This document shows positions 16,683 to 23,894 of a stretch of 64,000 nt of DNA, piece by piece; within the stretch, counting starts at the first letter, position 1, and every line of letters starts with the position of its first letter. The DNA comes from RDXT01 sp033762375. GTDB taxonomy: Bacteria; Bacteroidota; Bacteroidia; J057. The position numbers were made by a program, and so were the translations under genes. The notes under the pieces were generated by a model, which saw only the letters and a program-made list of their open reading frames with translations, was not told the origin of the DNA and searched no databases. The stretch is from contig JANRLQ010000068.1 of NCBI GenBank assembly GCA_033762375.1, forward strand, positions 24,539 through 88,538, read 5' to 3'.

Positions 16683-16687
16683 TTTTG
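16657..16687 (+). promoter_or_regulatory. Promoter of the toxin-antitoxin operon
   Basis: TTG (16657-16659), a 20-base spacer and TAGTTTTG (16680-16687) match the Bacteroidota -33/-7 consensus exactly. The start codon follows 10 bases after the -7 box, so the mRNA leader would be only a few bases long. Confidence 0.65.
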
Positions 16688-16697
16688 AGTATCTGAC

Positions 16698-16925
16698 ATG
16701 AAGTATATGCTGCAAAAATTGATTCTACAGGAAATACAACTTCTTCCAGAGTTTGCACAAATGGAGGTTTTTAATTTCTTACTTTTCGTGAAAAGTAAGT
16801 ATTTCGGAAAAACACCCATGCAAAAAGAACCGACTAATCGCCCCACTTTTGGATGCGGGAGCGTCAAAGTTACCATGTCTAAAGATTTTGACGAACCCCT
16901 GGAGGACTTTAAAGACTATATGTAA
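16698..16925 (+). CDS. DUF2281-type antitoxin
   Basis: This 75-residue protein opens with the DUF2281 pattern: 'ILQEIQLLPEFAQMEVFNFL' followed by 'FVKSKY'. The basic and proline-rich middle and the acidic end ('MSKDFDEPLEDFKDYM') are typical of small antitoxins that occlude a VapC active site with their C-terminus. The stop codon overlaps the ATG of the PIN gene by one base (TAATG). It probably also autoregulates the operon through the N-terminal half (family knowledge). Confidence 0.75.
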   Translation: MKYMLQKLILQEIQLLPEFAQMEVFNFLLFVKSKYFGKTPMQKEPTNRPTFGCGSVKVTMSKDFDEPLEDFKDYM

Positions 16926-17320
16926 TGCGATTGCTGTTAGATACGCATACGTTTTTATGGTATTACAGTGGTGCGCCCGAACTGAGCGATCACGCCAAAA
17001 GCTGTCTTGACGACCCCCAAAATGAATTTTGGGTTAGCATAGTAAGCCTTTGGGAAATCGCGATTAAAAACAGTATTGGAAAACTGGATTTAGATACAAG
17101 TTTTGATACCTTTTGCAAAGATGTTGTAGAAAAAGGGTTTACCTTTTTGCCCGTTGATATGGCACATATTATGAAATTAGCACAATTACCCTTTCATCAT
17201 CGTGACCCGTTCGACAGAATCATCATCACACAGGCAATTGCTGAAAACATGGACTTTGTGACGATAGACGCTATGGTGGAATCTTATTTGGAAGATGAAG
17301 TGATTAAAAAAATATGGTAA
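16925..17320 (+). CDS. vapC: PIN-domain toxin (VapC family)
   Basis: This 131-residue PIN-domain ribonuclease carries the four acidic metal ligands: Asp6 ('LLLDTHTFLWY'), Glu44 ('SLWEIAIKNS'), Asp97 ('HHRDPFDRII') and Asp115 ('FVTIDAMVE'). VapC toxins cut tRNA or rRNA when released from the antitoxin. Its length is standard and the active site looks intact. It is translationally coupled to the upstream antitoxin gene. The pair lies between a degenerate host repeat and an epimerase gene, a usual setting for TA modules in accessory DNA. Confidence 0.85.
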   Translation: MRLLLDTHTFLWYYSGAPELSDHAKSCLDDPQNEFWVSIVSLWEIAIKNSIGKLDLDTSFDTFCKDVVEKGFTFLPVDMAHIMKLAQLPFHHRDPFDRIIITQAIAENMDFVTIDAMVESYLEDEVIKKIW

Positions 17321-17462
17321 CCTACCTTTAAAAAACGGATCCGTATCGAAATACATGAGGTTAACGCATTAAGGTAATGTGGGTGGCGTCAATGAAGATT
17401 CCCCCGCAAACACCCGCTCCCACCCCGGCGCAAAGCTGTATACCCCCCCCAAAAAATCCCAC

Positions 17463-18341
17463 ATGATGAAAAAAGTAGTCATCACCGGCAGCAGCGGACG
17501 CATCGGAAGGGCCTTACACTGGAAACTCTCTCAGGATCATGAGGTTACGGGGATAGACATCACCCCCTCTCCGGCTACCACCCGGCTCGTGGACATCCGG
17601 GACGAGGCGCAACTGCTGCGAGTGTTTGAGGGTGCAGACACCCTGTTTCATGCCGCAGCCCTGCATGCCCCTCACGTGGGGATCGCTACCGAAAAAGCGT
17701 TTTACGACCTCAATGTGGGGGCTACCGAAAAAATCTGCCGGGCAGCGATCGCGTCCGGCGTATCGCAGATCGTGTTTACCAGCACAACCGCCTTGTACGG
17801 CTATGCCAATGCCGGCGAAGGAAGCGCCAACTGGATCAACGAACAAACGATACCCGCGCCCAAAACGATTTATCACCAGACAAAATGGGAGGCCGAACAG
17901 GTGCTGAAGGCATACGCAGGAAAAGACCTCGCCGTGCGTATCCTCCGGATGTCCAGGTGTTTTCCGGAGCCCGCTCACCTCATGGCAGTGTACCGGCTTC
18001 ACCGGGGTATTGACTACCGGGATGTCGCAGACGCGCACCTGTCAGCCGCGCAGCTCACAAAAGAGCTGCCTTTTGACGTGTATGTGATTTCGGGCGAAAC
18101 GCCTTTTCTCCCGTCAGACTGCCAGCCATTGTTTGAGCATCCGGAAGCTGTGATCCGTGCGCGATGCCCGCGCTTAGCTCAGGCGTTTGACCAGCGGGGC
18201 TGGAAGTTTCCTGATTCGATTGACCGGGTATATGATGCCTCCTACGCCGCCCAGGCCCTTGGCTGGAAATCAAGCAGAGGGCCGCTGGAAGTAATCCGGC
18301 AGTTGGATGACCAGGACTTTGAGGTTCTGCCGCCTGCTTGA
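17463..18341 (+). CDS. NAD-dependent epimerase/dehydratase (extended SDR)
   Basis: This 292-residue extended short-chain dehydrogenase has the nucleotide-binding motif GSSGRIG (residues 9-15) and 'YHQTK' (Tyr137, Lys141) as catalytic YxxxK. Asp32 after the second strand suggests NAD rather than NADP. The substrate is unknown; members act on nucleotide sugars or other carbonyl compounds. Two adjacent ATGs (17463 and 17466) give alternative starts. The 60 bases upstream resemble the host promoter module (CCCGCAAACACCCGCTCCCA) but lack a recognisable -7 box. Confidence 0.75.
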   Translation: MMKKVVITGSSGRIGRALHWKLSQDHEVTGIDITPSPATTRLVDIRDEAQLLRVFEGADTLFHAAALHAPHVGIATEKAFYDLNVGATEKICRAAIASGVSQIVFTSTTALYGYANAGEGSANWINEQTIPAPKTIYHQTKWEAEQVLKAYAGKDLAVRILRMSRCFPEPAHLMAVYRLHRGIDYRDVADAHLSAAQLTKELPFDVYVISGETPFLPSDCQPLFEHPEAVIRARCPRLAQAFDQRGWKFPDSIDRVYDASYAAQALGWKSSRGPLEVIRQLDDQDFEVLPPA

Positions 18342-18342
18342 C

Positions 18343-18563
18343 TTCGCTGACGCCAGGCTTCCGCCTGTAACTGCCTGTTCTGCGGGTGATGCCCGCCCTG
18401 CCACAGATAGGGTCATTTTTCCTGACAAGCACGGTCTCGGCAGCCTGGGCCGCCGGGTTGCGGCCATACACCTACTGTCACGAGGTTGACGCATGTTTCT
18501 TGCGTACAAAGGAAATATTGACGTATATTGGGGTGTATTAAGGGTTGCGGCAATACAGATGTT
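18343..18563. repeat. Dispersed host repeat, copy H6 (left half of a split repeat)
   Basis: It contains TTCTGCGGGTGATGCCCGCC and then a close match (18433-18563) to 9333-9481, including GCATGTTTCTTGCGTACAA and GGGTTGCGGCAATACAGATG. It ends at GTT 18561-18563. Where copy H1 continues CTCCGCAAGCACC, this copy is cut and continues with cassette DNA. The matching right half appears at 20645. Confidence 0.8.
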
Positions 18564-18665
18564 AGCGGGCAGCTTAAAACTAGACCTCACTGACAAAGAC
18601 AAATTAACAAATGTGAAAAAAGACATTATATAAATGAACATATTAAGATTAGTGCTTCTTTTATA

Positions 18666-19097
18666 ATGACATTATCAATTAACAATATGAGCGGACAAAC
18701 TTTTAATTCAGAATTCGGCTATTCAATTGTTCTACCTGACAATTGGAGTGAATACGAACTAGAAGACGAAAAAAACACAAATGGTTTTTTTGACACTTCA
18801 GGATGGACAGGTAATTTAAGAGTAACACCTTTGAACATTAAAATTGACAGTCCAAAAGATTTTATTGAAAGTGAACTTACAGATACAAATATTACAGAAC
18901 TTAATTGGGATAATATCAAAGCATTTTCTTATTCAGAAGCATCAGACGACTTATGGATTTACTATTGGTACTTGATTGAAAATTCAAAAATTTACATTTG
19001 TTCATTTACAATTGACATTGAAAATAAAGAAAACGAGAAAAATCGCAAAGAATTAATAAAAGTTGAAGATATACTTAAAACTTTGAAGACGAAATGA
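18666..19097 (+). CDS. Cassette gene 4: hypothetical protein (DUF3805-like), signal peptide out of frame
   Basis: The 143-residue product has 'FGYSIVLPDNWSEYE...NTNGFFD' and 'DLWIYYWYLIEN', resembling small secreted DUF3805-type proteins (PsbP-like fold), here in AT-rich DNA. An ATG at 18634 starts a hydrophobic peptide (MNILRLVLLL) that ends at TAA two codons before this frame opens. One extra T in the run at 18659-18662 would join them into an ordinary signal peptide ending 'SINNMSGQ'. The gene may therefore be frameshifted, or the run miscalled. ATGs at 18666 or 18690 are fallback starts. Its cassette spans 18564-19238. Confidence 0.5.
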   Translation: MTLSINNMSGQTFNSEFGYSIVLPDNWSEYELEDEKNTNGFFDTSGWTGNLRVTPLNIKIDSPKDFIESELTDTNITELNWDNIKAFSYSEASDDLWIYYWYLIENSKIYICSFTIDIENKENEKNRKELIKVEDILKTLKTK

Positions 19098-19107
19098 AAG
19101 AAAGCCG

Positions 19108-19244
19108 ACCCGCTAACATCATATTTGCAAAAGCGGGGGTTTCGTGCTTCTATGAAAGTTTAGTGCATGTTTCAAGTTCGGTTTTTCAAATGAACATTTG
19201 GGCTGAAAAACCCCGCCTTCGCAAATATGAGAACCGTTGGCAGT
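19108..19244 (+). repeat. attC-like recombination site 3
   Basis: Arms AACATCATATTTGCAAAAGC (19115-19134, then GGGG) and CCCCGCCTTCGCAAATATGA (19211-19230, then GAACCGTT) are near-perfect inverted complements. The centre also pairs (GGGGTTT with AAACCCC side). The site ends with GTT 19236-19238. The next cassette starts GGCAGTAATTGC. Confidence 0.7.
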
Positions 19245-19279
19245 AATTGCTACCGGACAACTTGGACTACTAAGAACTA

Positions 19280-19771
19280 ATGATTAGAGAAACATCCCCA
19301 GACAAGATAAGAGGTAAGTTAGTAAAGTACCGACTTGGTGACTGTTTGACAATTCAGCAGGACGACAAGTATATCGGAGCAATAATGACTGGCAAGTTCA
19401 ATAAGTATTACAATTTGACTTTCATGGACTTCCTGACCAAGACCAAGCCGACAATTGAAGACTTTATTAACGGTAGACTTTTTGGGACAAGGTTTGGTTC
19501 ATGGGAAGAATTGCAGTACGGTTTAGACCAAAGAATGGTACAATGTAAATACGTTGACAACGAACCAAAAATTGAAAAGATTGGGATGATAAATTTAATC
19601 CCGGACTTTGTTTCTGCAGGGTACGCGTACTTGGACAGCATTGCAGACATTTTCAACTATTACGACCAAGAAATAAATGTGAGAATAGAAAAAAGTAAAG
19701 ACGCGGAGAAATTTCCAGCCATTGCATTTGTAGGACGACATTTAATTGAGACCAAAAAGATTACTCAGTAG
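19280..19771 (+). CDS. Cassette gene 5: hypothetical protein, weakly Imm26-like
   Basis: This 163-residue protein is encoded by AT-rich DNA. 'KYRLGDCLTIQQDDKYIGAIM' near the N-terminus resembles the 'GDvf.ip..dgkyg.g.v' opening of Imm26-type immunity proteins, but the rest is not recognised. It has no signal peptide or membrane segment. The gene fills its cassette (19239-19908) and begins 42 bases after the preceding GTT. A toxin-immunity role would be speculation. Confidence 0.5.
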   Translation: MIRETSPDKIRGKLVKYRLGDCLTIQQDDKYIGAIMTGKFNKYYNLTFMDFLTKTKPTIEDFINGRLFGTRFGSWEELQYGLDQRMVQCKYVDNEPKIEKIGMINLIPDFVSAGYAYLDSIADIFNYYDQEINVRIEKSKDAEKFPAIAFVGRHLIETKKITQ

Positions 19772-19778
19772 GTAGCAA

Positions 19779-19914
19779 CTACTGCCAACAAAATGTTTCT
19801 GCAATGGTGCCGTGACGAGTTGGTTTTAAGTTTTATCTTCGTTCAACGTTTAGTTTCGTTGGACAGGACGCGGCTTCGAGAAGGCACCACTGCAGAAACA
19901 CAAACGTTATAGCC
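19779..19914 (+). repeat. attC-like recombination site 4
   Basis: Arms AACAAAATGTTTCTGCAATG (19787-19806, then GTGCC) and GGCACCACTGCAGAAACACA (19883-19902, then AACGTT) are inverted complements with two mismatches and a small offset near the ends. The outer arms resemble those of site 1. The inner region also folds back on itself. It ends in GTT 19906-19908, followed by ATAGCC. Confidence 0.7.
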
Positions 19915-19923
19915 AATTTTAAA

Positions 19924-20481
19924 ATGACACACTACACGACAGACAATTATCGCATTGACATTTATGACGACCAGACCTTTACAGAAGGTTCGGCGGACAA
20001 TGTCAATGTTTACGACATTGTTTACTTCGACAAATCTGAGTATCATTTTCCATCAGTTTACGGAATAAAAATCTTTCAGGACAACACATTAATAAAAAGT
20101 GCCGTTATAGGCTCTATTGGTGGCGGGACAGCAATTCACGGCACCTCGACAATAATCGAAAATGATCGACTTTTAGTTTGCTGTTCAGACACCATTTTTT
20201 GTTTATCAATTCCTGACTTGACTTTGTTGTGGCGGACACAAGCTGACCAAGCGACCTGTTTTGAAATCTACAAATACGAAGACAGCTACATTATTCACGG
20301 AGAACTCGAAATTTCACGACTTGACAAGGATGGAAAAATACTTTGGCGACAAAGCGGTACAGACATCTTTACAACATTGGACGGTAAGGACAGTTTTGTA
20401 ATCACCGACAATTATATTTTAGCGACTGACTGGGAAAACAGAAAATATAAATTTGACTTCAATGGACAATCAATTTTATAA
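19924..20481 (+). CDS. Cassette gene 6: hypothetical beta-propeller-like protein
   Basis: The 185-residue protein is all-beta. Segments such as 'TSTIIENDRLLVCCSDTIFC', 'LTLLWRTQADQATCFEIY' and 'DGKILWRQSGTDIF' recur with the spacing of WD40/PQQ-type blades. At this length it would form only a partial propeller. No catalytic motif or signal peptide is visible. The start ATG is 16 bases after the GTT of site 4. It is the last gene of the three-cassette run. Confidence 0.5.
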   Translation: MTHYTTDNYRIDIYDDQTFTEGSADNVNVYDIVYFDKSEYHFPSVYGIKIFQDNTLIKSAVIGSIGGGTAIHGTSTIIENDRLLVCCSDTIFCLSIPDLTLLWRTQADQATCFEIYKYEDSYIIHGELEISRLDKDGKILWRQSGTDIFTTLDGKDSFVITDNYILATDWENRKYKFDFNGQSIL

Positions 20482-20511
20482 CAACATTACAATTGGACGA
20501 TGGAAAGAAAA

Positions 20512-20648
20512 ACTGGCTATAACAGCACCTACCCAAAAGTGGCGGTTCAGTGGTTAAATCAAGCTTTGTGCATCTATCAAAGTTTCTGCTTGGTTGACAG
20601 TGAAGTGCTTCGAAATCGCCACCTTCTTGTAGCTGCAAAACGTTCACC
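20512..20648 (+). repeat. attC-like recombination site 5
   Basis: The arm around AGCACCTACCCAAAAGTGGC (20524-20543) pairs with CGCCACCTTCTTGTAGCT (20617-20634), with outer contact to AACGTT (20639-20644). The loop segment GGTTCAGTGGTTAAAT is shared with site 2. GTT (20642-20644) ends the third cassette and is followed by CACCACAAGCACC, the right half of the split host repeat. Confidence 0.7.
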
Positions 20649-20745
20649 ACAAGCACCCTCTCCCACCCGGCGCAAAGCCGATCCCCTCAATTCCCTCCGG
20701 AAACCTTACCCGGAACCACATTTTTGCCTATCTTAGCTGGAGCAT
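20645..20745 (+). promoter_or_regulatory. Promoter module, copy H7
   Basis: The right half of the split host repeat begins CACCACAAGCACCCTCTCCC. It carries TTA in place of TTG, a 20-base spacer and TATCTTAG (20729-20736). The gene at 20771 starts 34 bases after the -7 box. It is the same module as at 9482, with sequence drift. Confidence 0.6.
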
Positions 20746-20770
20746 ACCCGGATGTGACCCATATACCCAT

Positions 20771-21130
20771 ATGCCCGATATCGAAACAAACAGTGTATCG
20801 CCCGGCGGACAATATTCGCTGCTCATCGCCGCACGTGAAATGCGGATGAGCCATTGGCTTGAGATGCCCAAATTAGTCTCCACCCACGACCAACAGACGA
20901 TATTTGACCTGTGGGATAGCTGGTGGAGCCTCGATGACATCACCTGGGATACGGCGGCCACGTGTTCCCTCACCCTGAGGCGATATCCCGGCGATCACAC
21001 CCCCTCGTATGTGATCGTGCATGTGGACTGCGAAGACCTGCATTTCAGCATCGGGGCAGGCCAGCGTATGGAGATCCGGCAGTTGAAGGATGCCCTTGAG
21101 CAACATTATCAACACATAAAAAGCCGCTAA
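20771..21130 (+). CDS. Hypothetical protein
   Basis: This 119-residue soluble protein is acidic and tryptophan-rich in the middle ('FDLWDSWWSLDDITWDTAAT'), followed by beta strands and an amphipathic C-terminal helix. I recognise no family. Base composition matches the chromosome, not the cassettes, so it is probably a resident gene read from the promoter in copy H7. No neighbour suggests a role. Confidence 0.5.
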   Translation: MPDIETNSVSPGGQYSLLIAAREMRMSHWLEMPKLVSTHDQQTIFDLWDSWWSLDDITWDTAATCSLTLRRYPGDHTPSYVIVHVDCEDLHFSIGAGQRMEIRQLKDALEQHYQHIKSR

Positions 21131-21243
21131 GGGTGAGACTTGGTGGTATTTGTTAAGGTGGATCAAGCGGCTATCGGTGCCATTCAGCGGGTGGGGGCAT
21201 GTCTATCCCCGCTGGAGGTTATCTGCCATGCGCCAGACTGCCT

Positions 21244-21325
21244 GGTGTGCCTCTCCCGCCCCCGCATGAAGTCATAACTCCATCAAGCAGACCTTGTGCG
21301 AAGCAACACATTTGCCTATCTTACC
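21244..21325 (+). promoter_or_regulatory. Promoter module, copy H8
   Basis: This is a near-copy of 22335-22416, sharing TGGTGTGCCTCTCCCGCCCC, GCATGA, GTCATAACTCCATCA and GCAGACCTTGTGCG. It contains TTG (21294-21296), a 20-base spacer and TATCTTAC (21317-21324). It lies about 95 bases upstream of the lipoprotein gene at 21420. Confidence 0.65.
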
Positions 21326-21419
21326 GGAGCAGCCTCGCCAACGTACAGGCAGGCAGCAGCTGTCTTACGGAACCCTGTTTTGATTGTACCCGTACCTGAT
21401 ATCCTGACCGCTTACAGAT

Positions 21420-22325
21420 ATGGCAACCTTCAACCTGTTTTTTGGCAAAATCCTGCTGCTGTGGGGTATGTTTCTGCTGAGCGCCTGTGCTGCCACCATG
21501 GCTTCGTCTGAGCTTGTACTGGTGGGCAGTACGCCCGGAGACGAAATCATCAAAACAAGCCTGGCTATTCCTGCTGAAACAACCGTTGATTTTATACGAT
21601 GGAATTTACGGCTATACGACAACGACAAGTTTGTACTGGACATCAACTATGGAGAATCGCAGCCCAATACGTTAGGTTTTAAGGAAGGGGGAACAGTCAA
21701 CACGTTTACGGGAACGTTCTCCGTTTCGGAAAACAATCCTTTTAACGCGGTTTATCATCTGAAAAGTGCTGACTTTTCTGCAGATATCCTCATCGCGGCG
21801 CTGAATGACAATATTTTCCACCTGCTTACCCCCCAAAACCAAATGATGGTGGGAAACGGCGGCTGGAGTTATTCGCTACAGCGCAAAGTACCCACTCACA
21901 ATGGCGAAATCTCACTACGCTCAGCGATACAGGAAGACAGCTCCATACAAGTTGTCTACGAAGGCAGAACCCCATGCCAGGAAATAGCTGCCGAACACCC
22001 GGAAATGAAAGCAAGCGACACTTGTTTTAAGATCAAATGGAAGCTGACGCTTATGAGAGATTCGGTGACCTATCAGCCCACCACCTGCATCATCCGGAAT
22101 ATTGTGGATAACCAGCCCCGTGACATTATGGGCCGTTGGGAGATTGTTAGGGGTACGGCCACCAATCCCCATGCCATCATGTATAAAATTACCGTTTATA
22201 ACCTGGCTGAGCCGATTTTATTATTTGCAGGTGATGACAATGTGTTATTTTTTATCAACAAGCACCATGAGCCGATGATTGGGAATAAAGATTTCAGCTT
22301 TACGGTGAACCAAAAACGTCCCTGA
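21420..22325 (+). CDS. Lipoprotein with two repeated beta domains
   Basis: The 301-residue protein has a lipobox ('FLLSAC', Cys23). The mature part consists of two similar halves of about 135 residues. 'IRWNLRLYDNDKFVLDINYG' in the first corresponds to 'IKWKLTLMRDSVTYQPTTC' in the second, and 'MMVGNGGWSYSLQRK' to 'PMIGNKDFSFTVNQK'. The pattern recalls NlpE-type N-terminal domains that hold a small beta barrel, but the CxxC of NlpE is absent. Function is unknown; an envelope location is likely. Confidence 0.6.
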   Translation: MATFNLFFGKILLLWGMFLLSACAATMASSELVLVGSTPGDEIIKTSLAIPAETTVDFIRWNLRLYDNDKFVLDINYGESQPNTLGFKEGGTVNTFTGTFSVSENNPFNAVYHLKSADFSADILIAALNDNIFHLLTPQNQMMVGNGGWSYSLQRKVPTHNGEISLRSAIQEDSSIQVVYEGRTPCQEIAAEHPEMKASDTCFKIKWKLTLMRDSVTYQPTTCIIRNIVDNQPRDIMGRWEIVRGTATNPHAIMYKITVYNLAEPILLFAGDDNVLFFINKHHEPMIGNKDFSFTVNQKRP

Positions 22326-22334
22326 TGACCCGTT

Positions 22335-22416
22335 GGTGTGCCTCTCCCGCCCCTGCATGAGGTCATAACTCCATCAGGCAGACCTTGTGCGGAACCGAAG
22401 TTTTCGTGTATCTTGC
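22335..22416 (+). promoter_or_regulatory. Promoter module, copy H9
   Basis: It shares over 60 bp with copy H8. It has TTG (22385-22387), a 21-base spacer and TATCTTGC (22409-22416). The Crp-type gene starts 21 bases after the box, so it is well placed to drive it. Confidence 0.7.
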
Positions 22417-22436
22417 AGGGGAAGCGGTGCAACAAC

Positions 22437-23093
22437 ATGGACATCCGCACGAATGATATGATGGCTGACGTACCCACCCTCCAAGACCTGCTATTGGGTT
22501 TTATATCAAAATATGCTGCGCTGACAGAAGACGAAAAAAACCTTGTCCGCTCGCTGGACCTGTTTCGCTCTGCCAAAAAAGGAACCATCCTGCTGAGCGC
22601 AGGGGAGCAGGCCCAATATGTTTACCTCGTATTAAAAGGCTGTATACGAACGTATTACGTAATAGACGGCGAAGAAAAAACCACCAACTTTTATACTGAA
22701 CTGGAAGGCCTGACCCCGCATGGGGTACAGCAAAACATACCCTCCGAGTATTATATAAGCTGTGTGGAAGACACCCTCCTCGCAGCCGCTGATATCACGA
22801 TGGAGGCTGAGATCCTCAACCAATACCCCATATTTGAGAAGATATGCAGGCTATTTTCAGAAGAACTGGTAGCCAAACAACAGGTACACTTTGATGCATT
22901 CAAACTTTCCTCGCCCGAAACACGGTACCTGAGCCTGATGCAAAACAGGCCGGACCTCATCCAGCGGGTACCGCAGTACCAACTGGCCAGTTACCTGGGC
23001 ATCACGCCGCAGTCCCTGAGCCGGCTGAAGGCGCGGTACGTTGAAAAAAATAAACACCAGGGTTCGTTTCTTACCTTAAGTGAACGTGTATAG
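22437..23093 (+). CDS. Crp/Fnr-family transcriptional regulator
   Basis: This 218-residue protein has an N-terminal cyclic-nucleotide-binding-type beta barrel (about 40-130; 'KKGTILLSAGEQAQYVYLVLKGCIRTYY'). It ends in a helix-turn-helix ('QYQLASYLGITPQSLSRLKA', about 180-200). The canonical cAMP-contact residues are not evident, and Fnr cysteines are absent, so the effector is unknown. The family is abundant in Bacteroidota. The start at 22437 follows the promoter module directly. The adjacent SRPBCC gene (61 bp downstream) could be a target. Confidence 0.8.
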   Translation: MDIRTNDMMADVPTLQDLLLGFISKYAALTEDEKNLVRSLDLFRSAKKGTILLSAGEQAQYVYLVLKGCIRTYYVIDGEEKTTNFYTELEGLTPHGVQQNIPSEYYISCVEDTLLAAADITMEAEILNQYPIFEKICRLFSEELVAKQQVHFDAFKLSSPETRYLSLMQNRPDLIQRVPQYQLASYLGITPQSLSRLKARYVEKNKHQGSFLTLSERV

Positions 23094-23106
23094 GCGGGAG
23101 CCTGCT

Positions 23107-23114
23107 TAGTTTTG
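23107..23114 (+). promoter_or_regulatory. Candidate -7 box upstream of the SRPBCC gene
   Basis: TAGTTTTG matches TAnnTTTG and lies 40 bases before the start at 23155. No -33 TTG was found at the right distance. Confidence 0.35.
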
Positions 23115-23154
23115 TGGTGCATTTACATCCTGTATTACCTAACGTACCATCAGT

Positions 23155-23658
23155 ATGGTTTTTAGAACCCACGTCTCCGCCATTTACCATTGTGCGCTCG
23201 AAAGAGCCTTCAAAACGCCGATGTTGTGTGATGTCACCAAGGTGCATACCGGTATGGGACCCATGCCCCGGATCATTGGCACCTCCGATGAGCACAACTG
23301 GGGACAGCCCGGCGGAACCAAAAAAGCCTATGCGGCCCAATCGCTCACGCAAAAAGGAGGCTTTGTGTCTATGGACAGGGTCCTGGAGCGGATTGAAAAC
23401 CAATACTGGAAAATTGAAGTGTACGACTTCCAGACCTGGTTTTTCGGTTTCTACAAGTTTGTCGGCGAGTGGCGTACGACCGAAGTCGGCAAGGATACCA
23501 TCCGGATTGACTACCACTATACGCTGCACTCGGACAGCCTGCTGTTCTACCCGGTGAACTGGTTGTTTGCCAGGGTGTTTTGGAAACAATACATGAAGCA
23601 GGTGCTGGAAAACGTCCGGAAACTGGCCGAGGGCAACGAACCCTACCAGTACACCTGA
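23155..23658 (+). CDS. SRPBCC family protein
   Basis: The 167-residue protein has the SRPBCC/START pattern: an N-terminal strand and helix ('VSAIYHCALERAFKTPMLCDVT'), 'MDRVLERIENQYWKIEVYDFQ', then 'IRIDYHYTLHSD', and a long C-terminal helix ('YMKQVLENVRKLAEG'). It has no signal peptide. The family binds lipids or other hydrophobic ligands; no specific activity can be read off. It follows the Crp-type regulator on the same strand. Confidence 0.65.
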   Translation: MVFRTHVSAIYHCALERAFKTPMLCDVTKVHTGMGPMPRIIGTSDEHNWGQPGGTKKAYAAQSLTQKGGFVSMDRVLERIENQYWKIEVYDFQTWFFGFYKFVGEWRTTEVGKDTIRIDYHYTLHSDSLLFYPVNWLFARVFWKQYMKQVLENVRKLAEGNEPYQYT

Positions 23659-23894
23659 GGCCTCCCGGTCACCCGTCGCCCCTGCACGCCTGTCAGGCAG
23701 GGGCATACGTATTTTTCCCCATAATCACCGCCCCCGCACGCCTGGCCGGCACCAGATACCCACGGGCGATCAGACTGACCAGCAGCCGGAGTTGTACGGC
23801 ATGATGCGTGTACGTATATTTCCCGCATCCGGGTCTTGCAGCCAGGGGCCACAAGGCACTACCCAACGCGACAGTGACGATAATTCGAAAAAAC

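Noticed and set aside
9479..20648. Complete integron with integrase
   Set aside because: No tyrosine recombinase or any other integrase gene was found on either strand of the window.
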